A stretch of DNA of 49,462 bases from Cyclobacteriaceae bacterium. Its GTDB lineage: Bacteria > Bacteroidota > Bacteroidia > Cytophagales > Cyclobacteriaceae. Numbering within the stretch: the first letter of the stretch is position 1; each line of letters begins with the position of its first letter. The position numbers and the translations under genes were made by a program. This document shows positions 40,669 to 48,651 of the stretch, one piece after another. The stretch is from the NCBI GenBank assembly GCA_021604845.1, contig BQJT01000006.1, forward strand, positions 1 through 49,462, given 5' to 3'. Below the pieces are notes generated by a model that did not search any database, had not been told where the DNA came from, and saw nothing but the letters and a program-made list of their open reading frames with translations.

Positions 40669-41987
40669 TACACCACAGGTTCCCACCCCTTTGCATAGGT
40701 TCTACCCCAAAGGGCCATGGCATCGTCATCATCTAAGATATGTCCATTGACAGGGTCGGTGTTCAAACTTCTCCCCACCTGCTGCGCGATATTCCCCAGA
40801 TGACACATGAGTACACTTTTATGCCCTTCAGTTATTGGTGAGTTTAGTGTTTCTCCCTTTCTGATAGCGTTCAGGGTATTCGAAACGTGGTGATGGGAAA
40901 GCTTATTTATGCCCACCAGGTCCGCAGTATCAAGCTCTGAATCACTGAGTAATTCCTTGATTGGTTTTCCTGATTCGTCGAATAACCTATATCCATTAGT
41001 GTTTACCAGCATATTGCCCTTGGTTCCCTGGATCAGGGTTCCTGTCATTTGCCCAAACAATGGCATACCGTTGCGACTTAGGGATTCCCAGGAAATGGAT
41101 TTGTTTTCACCAAATTCGAAGGCAGTATTCTGGGTGTCCGGAAATTCCCAGTCATCATCAACATGGTAACGGCCACCGGCAGAAGTAACTCTGGTTGGAT
41201 AATCCACTCCCAGCAACCAGCGGGCTATATCCAGCGCATGGGTTCCATTATTGCAGATTTCGCCAGTACCCCAGTTCTTAAACCAGTGCCAGTTATAATG
41301 AATTATATTATCCCGATAATCTTCTCGAGGTGCCGGGCCTTGCCACAGTTCGTAGTCAAGGTTAGCTGGAATATCAACAGGCTTTCCATGGCCAATCGAT
41401 TGCCTCTTGTTCGAGTACCAGCACCGGGCGTGATAAGGTACCCCAATAACCCCCTGCTGGATATCTTTAAGAGCAGTATGAGCAAAAACTCCCGATCTTT
41501 GCTGGTTGCCCATTTGAACAATTTTGCCATACTTTTTCTGAGCATCGATAAGCATTTCTCCCTCCCGGGCATTGTGTCCGCAAGGCTTTTCAACATAGAC
41601 ATGCTTGCCTGCCTGTAATGCCATTAGTGTGGCTGGTGCGTGCCAGTGATCTGGTGCGGCTACCACCAGCAGGTCTACATCTTTGGAGGCCAGTACTTTT
41701 CTTATGTCCGTTTCCCCTTTTGGTTTGCTTCCCTGAGCTTCATTTGCCATAGCTACCGTTTTATCAATCACCAGGGAGTCAACATCGCATATCTGAGTTA
41801 CCAGTACATTATCCGACTCAATAAATACCTGAGTCAGTGCATGTCCCCGGCTGTTTGTTCCCATAACCGCAACATTTATCCGGTCGTTGGATCCCATAAT
41901 TCTGGAATACGATTTGGCTGTGGGTAAAAGGCTAATACCAATACCACCTATGACTGTGTTCTTTACAAATTTTCTTCTGTTTGACAT
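40668..41987 (-). CDS. Tat-exported Gfo/Idh/MocA family oxidoreductase
   Basis: NAD(P)-dependent oxidoreductase fold with a twin-arginine leader ([20 protein letters not shown]) and a Rossmann motif [12 protein letters not shown]. EKP lysine in [12 protein letters not shown], and the PHHxA-type region around [18 protein letters not shown] and [30 protein letters not shown] are as in Tat-exported Bacteroidota members (e.g. glycoside-type oxidoreductases that carry a bound NAD). Start chosen at 41985-41987 (MSNRRKF) since a longer frame from 42026 overlaps the upstream gene and hides the Tat motif. It is last in a run alkaline phosphatase-PHP-Gfo/Idh. Confidence 0.88.
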   Translation of the reverse strand: [439 protein letters not shown]

Positions 41988-42012
41988 ATTGGTAGTTCTT
42001 AGATTTAGTAAC

Positions 42013-43113
42013 TTATTCTGACTCAAAAGTAAGGGTAATTTTCGGATGGACTCCAGGAGCGGTTATTGCATTGAGCACTTGAAAAGTTAATTGAAAAGAT
42101 TCTTTTTCCTCAAATGTCTTTACCTGTAGTTCAACTGATTCATGCGCAGGGATTTCCAGTAGGTGCCCGTTTTGATGAAAGGTATAATCGGATTCATTTA
42201 AAAGCATCATGGTCGCGTCTGACTTATTACTAATTTTCGCCACCGCCACACTGGTTTTTTCCAGGTAGGAGGCGCTTTCTGCGGTCAAACAACTGTTTAA
42301 CAGCGGGACCAGTTCCCTTTCATTTCCAATCAGGTTATTCTTAAACCAGGCTACCGTTCGTTTTTCAATCAATGCTTCCTTAATGGATGCTTCATTTCTT
42401 TCCGAAGCAAAAACCAGGGTAACTGGTCTGTGGCCTCCGCCCGGTATGTCGAATAACCAATCTACCAGCCCGTGGATATCTGAAGTTCCCATGATAGTCA
42501 GATTATTCTCCTGTGCGATGGTCAGGGCTTCATCTGAATAGGTTCCTTCGTTGACCACTTCAATCCCGTGTAACAAACCTTCTGATATAAGTTGTCGATG
42601 CATGTCAGTTAGCTCTGCAATTCCATCTGGTTTTTGTGCCGGCCAGTGAGGATGATTCCAGAAAACAAATGCTCCCTGGGCGTTTGCCTCCCGATAAGCC
42701 TCGATCGGGTCATCGAGAATAATTTTATTCACATCCTGGATGAAAATTGCATTGCCATGCCCGGGAGGCATTGACCGGGTGATTTCAGTGCCATGGACGA
42801 TAATAAGATCCTTGTCGCGACTTTCAGCCCATTCCTTAGCCACTTCAAATGACCTGTTTCGATCCGGGTGTGGTATATCACTTTTATGAGGTTGATACTC
42901 TATGTGCTCGGTAAGAGATATCGCATCCAACCCATCCAGTACCGCTTCCTGAACTCGAATATCAGGCCATACGCTGCCATCAGAGAATACAGTGTGTTGA
43001 TGAAAATCACATACTAAAGTTTTATATCCCGGAACATCAGGAAAAGTGATTTCCCGGTTTTGTGAAAAAGCCTGGGAGGTCATCAAAAGCAGTATGATCA
43101 AATGTATACGCAT
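42013..43113 (-). CDS. PHP-domain phosphodiesterase (Sb-PDE family-like), exported
   Basis: A 366-residue protein with a Sec leader (IHLIILLLMTSQAFSQ). The PHP motif DFHQHTVFSDG has His38 and His40; further ligands are in SLTEHIEY, VHGTEITR, FWNHPHW and GTSDIHGL. This layout matches the Sb-PDE group of PHP phosphodiesterases as annotated in Bacteroidota. A C-terminal strand-rich segment of about 100 residues follows. It lies 19 bases after the alkaline phosphatase, so phosphodiester cleavage followed by phosphate release is a plausible pair. Confidence 0.85.
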   Translation of the reverse strand: MRIHLIILLLMTSQAFSQNREITFPDVPGYKTLVCDFHQHTVFSDGSVWPDIRVQEAVLDGLDAISLTEHIEYQPHKSDIPHPDRNRSFEVAKEWAESRDKDLIIVHGTEITRSMPPGHGNAIFIQDVNKIILDDPIEAYREANAQGAFVFWNHPHWPAQKPDGIAELTDMHRQLISEGLLHGIEVVNEGTYSDEALTIAQENNLTIMGTSDIHGLVDWLFDIPGGGHRPVTLVFASERNEASIKEALIEKRTVAWFKNNLIGNERELVPLLNSCLTAESASYLEKTSVAVAKISNKSDATMMLLNESDYTFHQNGHLLEIPAHESVELQVKTFEEKESFQLTFQVLNAITAPGVHPKITLTFESE

Positions 43114-43132
43114 ATCCGTGGTATTGGGAGGT

Positions 43133-44284
43133 TTAATTGGTTTTTTTAGTATTAATAGCCTTCAACATATTATGAAATATTTCTGTGTTTTCATAAATAC
43201 CTCTAAACAGCTCTGACCCGGGCCCAAAAGCCACCGCCGGCAGCAAGGTAGTAGAATGGCCACCGGTAGAGAAAGTCCCTTTGATCTGGTTGTAATTATC
43301 TCCGCTCGATAAGGTGAAGCCGCCAGTTTCGTGATCTGCGGTCACAATCACCAGCGTATTTCCATCCTTCTGGGCAAAGTCCAGCGCAACCCCAATGGCA
43401 TCATCAAAATCAATCATTTCCGACACCAGAAAGTCGGTATCATTTCCATGCCCTCCCCAATCAATCATGCTGCCCTCCACCATCAGGAAGAAGTGCTCAC
43501 TACCCTTGTCAAGGTAGTCTATAGCCAGTGCTGTAGCTTCCGGAAGGAAGTCACCTCGACCTTGTAGTATTGTGGGCATTGCATTATGCCCCAGAAGAAA
43601 TGCATGTTTCTTATCAGCGTCAATTCTTTTCTTTAACTTTTTTGTGTTGAGTTGAAATCCGTTTTTTTCTAACTCCATCAAATAGTCCTGGCCGTCTGAC
43701 CTGCTGGTATCTGCAAAAAAACCAAAACCTCCTCCCGCTATAAAATCGACTTCCGAAGTGGTTAATTGAGCAGCTATTGCTTCTTGCATGCCCCTTGATT
43801 TAACGTGAGAATAAAAGCATGCCGGAGTGGCGTGGGTTATTGAAGAGGTGGAAATCAGTCCGGTTTTCCATTGTTGCCTGGATAGAATTTCCACAATTGT
43901 CGGGATTGAGATGGTATCCGGGTCAACCCCTATGGCACCGTTGTAAGTCTTTTGGCCGGAAGCAAAAGCGGTTGCTCCCGCAGCGGAATCAGTAATTTTT
44001 GCAGTTGAAGAAGTCCTTATCAATCCGACATCATTAAATCGTGCGTAGTGAGGTATGGAGTTTTTGAAATAAAAAGCGGAAGAGATCTGTGTAAGGCCCA
44101 TCCCATCTCCAATCATGAGGATAATATTCATCGGGCTTCCTGTCTCCCGTATTTTTTCGGGCTTTGTGGGGATTAATTGATTATAGGATTCTGAGGTAAC
44201 GCTGTTTTCATTGTTGGTAGATTGCCCTGTTGCCGCGGTTCCAATGATGAAAAGCGAGCAAAAACTTAGCAGAAAAGACTTCAT
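43133..44284 (-). CDS. Alkaline phosphatase
   Basis: Periplasmic PhoA-type phosphatase with Sec leader (LLSFCSLFIIGTAATG). Metal and catalytic features: LMIGDGMG with Asp60, ITDSAAGATAFASG with nucleophile Ser100, HATPACFYSH, MVEGSMIDWGGHGND, VTADHETGGF and FSTGGHSTTLLP, covering the two zinc sites and one magnesium site. Length 383 residues, shorter than E. coli PhoA but usual for Bacteroidota. First of a three-gene reverse run. Divergent from the CBM9-like gene. Confidence 0.93.
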   Translation of the reverse strand: MKSFLLSFCSLFIIGTAATGQSTNNENSVTSESYNQLIPTKPEKIRETGSPMNIILMIGDGMGLTQISSAFYFKNSIPHYARFNDVGLIRTSSTAKITDSAAGATAFASGQKTYNGAIGVDPDTISIPTIVEILSRQQWKTGLISTSSITHATPACFYSHVKSRGMQEAIAAQLTTSEVDFIAGGGFGFFADTSRSDGQDYLMELEKNGFQLNTKKLKKRIDADKKHAFLLGHNAMPTILQGRGDFLPEATALAIDYLDKGSEHFFLMVEGSMIDWGGHGNDTDFLVSEMIDFDDAIGVALDFAQKDGNTLVIVTADHETGGFTLSSGDNYNQIKGTFSTGGHSTTLLPAVAFGPGSELFRGIYENTEIFHNMLKAINTKKTN

Positions 44285-44466
44285 ATTTTGTTAATAGTTA
44301 AGACCTGATTATGTCGTTCAAGATATCCAAGAAAATCCTAAAGAAATAGATTATTTAGTGCTTATTAAAGGTTCTTGTTTCACAATTAACTAAATTAAAA
44401 CGATATATAATTATCTAACCCGGCCAAGTATCTGACAGGTACCTAAGGCTGGATGTTTTATACACT

Positions 44467-45201
44467 ATGAAAAATTCCGTTCTAATAATTTTAATGCTGA
44501 TGATTATACATCATGGATTCTCCCAAAAAAAGGAAGGGCAATATACAGTAGCCAGGGTAAATGAACCGGTTAACATCGATGCAGATTGGGATAAACCGGT
44601 ATGGAAGAAGGTCGAGGCACTAACTCTAAACTACCATATGGGTGAGAAGCCCAATCATTTTCCAAAAGTGCAGGCCAAAATTGCTTATGACAGCCACAAT
44701 GTATACCTGATCTGGAAAGTAGAGGATCAATTTATCAGGGCTGTCGCTGAAAACCACCAGGGGCCGGTGTTTAAAGATAGTTGTGTGGAATTCTTCTTTA
44801 TTCCGGACAATCTGGGAGCTAATGAGTATTTTAATTTGGAGATGAATTGTGGCGGCACCATGCTTTTTCACCACCAGGATCATGAAGACCGGAGTTCTAC
44901 CAGAGTTTCTATATCGAATGAAGATATCGCTAAAATGAAAGTAGCCCACTCTCTACCACGCATGATCCCGGATGAGATTCAGGAAAAGACCACCTGGTAC
45001 CTGGAATACTCTATTCCATTCCAGGTACTTGACAAATACTATAGCCTTGAAACGCCGGGGTCTGGAACCCGGTGGAAAGCCAATTTGTACAAATGTGCGG
45101 ATGATACCTCACACCCCCATTGGCTTACCTGGTCCCCAATTGACTTCCCAAGACCTAATTTTCATCTGCCCCAGTTTTTTGGCCAGTTGGTATTTGAATA
45201 G
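44467..45201 (+). CDS. Exported carbohydrate-binding family 9-like protein
   Basis: A 244-residue protein with a Sec leader (VLIILMLMIIHHGFSQ) and a CBM9/DOMON-like beta-sandwich: ARVNEPVNIDADWDKPVWKKVE, IAYDSHNVYLIWKVEDQFIRA, FKDSCVEFFFIPD and WYLEYSIPFQVLDKYYS are typical of the CBM9-like group. It may bind a sugar or hold a heme in DOMON style; there is no obvious heme ligand. The lactonase starts 31 bases after its stop, suggesting one operon with the two genes that follow. Confidence 0.8.
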   Translation: MKNSVLIILMLMIIHHGFSQKKEGQYTVARVNEPVNIDADWDKPVWKKVEALTLNYHMGEKPNHFPKVQAKIAYDSHNVYLIWKVEDQFIRAVAENHQGPVFKDSCVEFFFIPDNLGANEYFNLEMNCGGTMLFHHQDHEDRSSTRVSISNEDIAKMKVAHSLPRMIPDEIQEKTTWYLEYSIPFQVLDKYYSLETPGSGTRWKANLYKCADDTSHPHWLTWSPIDFPRPNFHLPQFFGQLVFE

Positions 45202-45232
45202 AACATATGCAAGGCTAAAGCTAAATCATTCA

Positions 45233-46357
45233 ATGCGAAGTGATTATTTCAATTTAAAATTAATCTGCGGGGTTGCCCCGATTCTTAGTTTAATTTTTTA
45301 TACCCCGATGAATGCTCAGAGTACGAAATTTTTTGTGGGAACCACCAACGGGGAGACAGTGGAGTCCCTGGCACTTTGTGCCCTCGATGAACAACAAGGG
45401 ACGCTGACCCTGGTGGACCAATTGAAAGCCGGTAAACGGCCTGGTTATATCACCGTATGGGGTGATATTCTTTATGCCGTAAGTACTGATTCTCAGGGGG
45501 AAGATGAAAATACCCTTCGAGCATTTAGAATTCAAAATGATGATTTACAGATGATTAGCGAGGTGTCCAGTAAAGGGATCAATCCTTGTTATATCTCAGT
45601 TGGTGGAAAAGGAGAAAGCCTTTACAGTGCAAATTACACCAGCGGAAGTATTACGCAGTATGCATTGAAACCTGACGGATCAATTGGTGAAAACTGGTAC
45701 TTCCAGCAATTCGAAGGAAGTAGTATCAATCCGACACGTCAAACTAGCCCCCATGCCCATTATATCAATACTACCAGGGACAATAAGTTCGCGCTTACTG
45801 CAGACCTCGGTACAGACAAAGTAATGATACATGAAGTTGATAATAGCGGAAGGTTACAAAGATATGAAAGTCAACCAAGTATAGCGCTCCCGCCAGGATC
45901 TGGCCCAAGGCATCTTGATTTTCATGAAAATAATCGATGGATATACGTATTAAACGAGCTGAATTCAACCATTACTACCATCGATTATAAAAACGGAAGT
46001 TTCAAAGTGCTTTCGACAATCAGCACACTTCCGGCAGATTTTGAGGGAGAAAGTTATCCGGCCGCGGTACGGATCCACCCAGAAGGTAAATATGTCTACA
46101 GTTCGAATCGGGGGGCAGATAATATTTCAGTTTTTGAAATCGCAAAAAACGGAGAACTGAAGCTGGTGCAGAATTTTGGAGAGCCACTTGGATGGGTAAG
46201 AGATTTTAACATCACGCCTTCCGGGAAGTTTTTGGTTGCAGGCAACGAAAAAACCGATCAAATAGTATTATTGAAACTTGGTACTGATGGCCGGATTGAC
46301 AAGCATATTTCAACCCTAGATTTTCCAAGCCCCAGTTGCTTTGTTTTTTTTAAATGA
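45233..46357 (+). CDS. Lactonase family protein, 7-bladed propeller, exported
   Basis: A 374-residue beta-propeller lactonase related to 6-phosphogluconolactonase of the Pgl type, with a Sec leader (LKLICGVAPILSLIFYTPMNAQ). Blade motifs: STKFFVGTTNG, LYAVSTDSQGED, YSANYTSGSITQYALKPDGSIGENW, HAHYINTTRDNKFALTADLGTDKVMIHEV, SGPRHLDFHENNRWIYVLNE and HPEGKYVYSSNRGADNISVFEI. The start at 45233 is chosen because it gives the signal peptide; an upstream extension to 44972 lies inside the CBM9-like gene. Would open sugar lactones such as those made by the dehydrogenase downstream. ATGA overlap with that gene. Confidence 0.9.
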   Translation: MRSDYFNLKLICGVAPILSLIFYTPMNAQSTKFFVGTTNGETVESLALCALDEQQGTLTLVDQLKAGKRPGYITVWGDILYAVSTDSQGEDENTLRAFRIQNDDLQMISEVSSKGINPCYISVGGKGESLYSANYTSGSITQYALKPDGSIGENWYFQQFEGSSINPTRQTSPHAHYINTTRDNKFALTADLGTDKVMIHEVDNSGRLQRYESQPSIALPPGSGPRHLDFHENNRWIYVLNELNSTITTIDYKNGSFKVLSTISTLPADFEGESYPAAVRIHPEGKYVYSSNRGADNISVFEIAKNGELKLVQNFGEPLGWVRDFNITPSGKFLVAGNEKTDQIVLLKLGTDGRIDKHISTLDFPSPSCFVFFK

Positions 46358-48507
46358 GTCCTCCTGGCATGTCTCTGGAAGTATTTTGGCAATACAAGCA
46401 CCTTAGTATTTTTTTGATTATACCCCTGTTGCAATTTTGTAATCAGCGAGAGGATACGAATAATACCTGGGAATATTATAGTGGGGATGCTCACGGTACC
46501 AAGTATTCCAGCCTGGACCAGATTGATAAGCAAAATGTTGGACAGCTAAAGCCAGCCTGGGTTTATGAAACCGGTGATATGAGTGAAAGTCCACCTTCCA
46601 CTATCCAGTGCAATCCCATAATTATCGGTGATACCATGTACCTGACTACGCAGAAGTTTAAACTGGTTGCGCTGAATGCTACTACAGGGACTGAATTCTG
46701 GAAATTCGACCCTAGTTATCAGCGGGGTGGACATGGGGTTAATCGCGGTGTGTCCTATTGGACCGATGGAAACGATCGTAGGATATTTTATGTGGCATCA
46801 CATTATTTGTATTGTGTAAATGCGGATAACGGATCTCTGGTTGATACTTTTGGTAAATCGGGAAAGGTCGACCTTAAGTTAGGACTGGGCAGGGATGTAA
46901 ACGAATTGTTGGTCACCGCCACTACTCCCGGCGTGATTTACCAGGATTTGCTGATTCTTGGTTCTGCATTAGGCGAAGGGCCTAGACCATCGGCCCCTGG
47001 TCATATTAGGGCATTTGACGTGCATACCGGGGAGATTAAATGGATATTTCATACCATCCCGCACCCAGGTGAATTTGGTTATGAAACCTGGCCGGAAGAT
47101 TCCTGGAAGAAGACCGGCGGTGCCAATTCCTGGGGCGGGCTCACGCTTGACATTGAAAGAGGTATGGTTTTTTGCGGTACTGGCTCGCCTGCCTATGACC
47201 ACTGGGGTGGTGATCGGCTTGGCCAGAATTTATTTGGGAACAGCATTCTTGCTTTGGATGCGGCAACCGGGGAGAGAATCTGGCATTATCAGGTAGTACA
47301 CCATGATCTTTGGGATTATGACATCCCATGTGCTCCAAATTTAGTAACCATAAAAAGAGGGGCAGAAGAAATCGATGCGGTAGCCCAGGCTACTAAGATG
47401 GGTCATTTATTCGTGCTTGATCGCGATACCGGGGAACCTTTATATCCCGTAGAAGAAAAACCAGTGCCTGCATCTGAGATTCCAGGTGAGGAAAGCTGGC
47501 CTACGCAACCTTTTCCACCAGCCTCCTTAAGATATGCCGGACAATCGTTTACCATGGATGACGTCACCGATATTAGTGAAGAGGCTGCCAATCATGTCAG
47601 GGAGCAAATTAAGGATATGCGATTAGGCGAAATTTTTATGCCGCCGGGTGAGCAGGCGTCGGTGATGCTGCCACAATTTAACGGAGGAACTGATTGGGGT
47701 GGTGCTGCATTTGATCCGGAAACTAATAATTTGGTGGTGAATTCCAGTAACGAACTTGAATGGATCTCCATGGTGCCGTCGAAACCAGCCAGTAACCTAT
47801 CCCAACATCGGTTCGGTAGAGATCTTTACGGGACCTTATGTAGCTGGTGTCACTTTCAAGGTAGCGGTACCCCATCTCTTACCGAGTTGAAGGACCGGGT
47901 TCCGAAAGTCCCCAGGTCCTATATAATTGAGACCATGAATTCCGGCAGGGGTATTATGCCAAGTTTTAACAACCTGTCAGAAGCAGAAAAGGAGGCTATA
48001 GTGGCCTATCTATGGGATGAGGGGCACGATACTACTATCGATTCTACCATGACTGATTTCTCTTTATCTAATTATTCGCCCTATGTAGCAACCGGTCATA
48101 ATGAGATCAAGGACCATGAGGGGTTCCCAGCCAATAAACCGCCATGGGGCATGCTTACATCAATAGACTTAAATAATGGAGAAATCGCCTGGCAGGTTCC
48201 TCTCGGAACCTATCCGGAACTTGAAGCCCGTGGGTATCCGGCAACCGGTACTTTTAATATGGGAGGTCCCGCTGTTACCAAGGGAGGATTGGTGTTTATT
48301 GGCGCAGCTATGGATGAAAGATTTCATGCTTTTGATAAAGATACTGGCGAACTCCTGTGGGAGTTTCAGATGGATGCTGGCGGCTATGCCACCCCTGCGG
48401 TTTACGAAGTTGATGGACGGCAATATGTAGTGATCGCTGCCGGAGGTGGGGGCAAACCCGGCACCAAACCTGGTGATAAGTACTATTGTTTTGCTTTACC
48501 TGATTAA
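46354..48507 (+). CDS. PQQ-dependent dehydrogenase with inserted cytochrome c domain
   Basis: A 717-residue quinoprotein of the PQQ-dependent glucose/alcohol dehydrogenase type. Leader with lipobox LLQFC. Propeller motifs: WEYYSGDAHGTKYSSLDQI, LVALNATTGTEFWKFDP, ILGSALGEGPRPSAPGHIRAFDVHTGEIKW, GGLTLDIERGMVFCGTGSPA and YQVVHHDLWDYDIPCAPNLV. A c-type heme motif CSWCH is at residues 496-500, with a candidate axial Met535 in GIMPSFNNLS, placed inside the propeller before the last blades (IDLNNGEIAWQVPLGTYPE to the end). The product of sugar oxidation would be a lactone, which the co-encoded lactonase can hydrolyse. Start ATG overlaps the lactonase stop (46354-46357). Confidence 0.9.
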   Translation: MSPPGMSLEVFWQYKHLSIFLIIPLLQFCNQREDTNNTWEYYSGDAHGTKYSSLDQIDKQNVGQLKPAWVYETGDMSESPPSTIQCNPIIIGDTMYLTTQKFKLVALNATTGTEFWKFDPSYQRGGHGVNRGVSYWTDGNDRRIFYVASHYLYCVNADNGSLVDTFGKSGKVDLKLGLGRDVNELLVTATTPGVIYQDLLILGSALGEGPRPSAPGHIRAFDVHTGEIKWIFHTIPHPGEFGYETWPEDSWKKTGGANSWGGLTLDIERGMVFCGTGSPAYDHWGGDRLGQNLFGNSILALDAATGERIWHYQVVHHDLWDYDIPCAPNLVTIKRGAEEIDAVAQATKMGHLFVLDRDTGEPLYPVEEKPVPASEIPGEESWPTQPFPPASLRYAGQSFTMDDVTDISEEAANHVREQIKDMRLGEIFMPPGEQASVMLPQFNGGTDWGGAAFDPETNNLVVNSSNELEWISMVPSKPASNLSQHRFGRDLYGTLCSWCHFQGSGTPSLTELKDRVPKVPRSYIIETMNSGRGIMPSFNNLSEAEKEAIVAYLWDEGHDTTIDSTMTDFSLSNYSPYVATGHNEIKDHEGFPANKPPWGMLTSIDLNNGEIAWQVPLGTYPELEARGYPATGTFNMGGPAVTKGGLVFIGAAMDERFHAFDKDTGELLWEFQMDAGGYATPAVYEVDGRQYVVIAAGGGGKPGTKPGDKYYCFALPD

Positions 48508-48651
48508 TTGCAAAAGTTCAGAAAGGGCGTTAGTTATTTGTAATTTGTATTTTGATATACAATTACCGGGGAAAGTCATTCCAGGTAACGGTTTACGGTA
48601 CAAAGGGACTTAATATTCATTTATCACATTTCCAGGCAACTGAATGTATTG

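Noticed and set aside
40497-40736. 79-residue frame with NHQITKSPN-like repeats
   Set aside because: Translation of the low-complexity tandem array; it continues into the antisense end of the oxidoreductase gene.
41163-41618. 151-residue forward frame over the Tat-exported oxidoreductase
   Set aside because: Antisense to conserved family motifs (EKP, GGGxxH regions).
44972-45232. Longer N-terminus of the lactonase
   Set aside because: The frame runs through the CBM9-like gene and has no leader; the ATG at 45233 begins a clear signal peptide.
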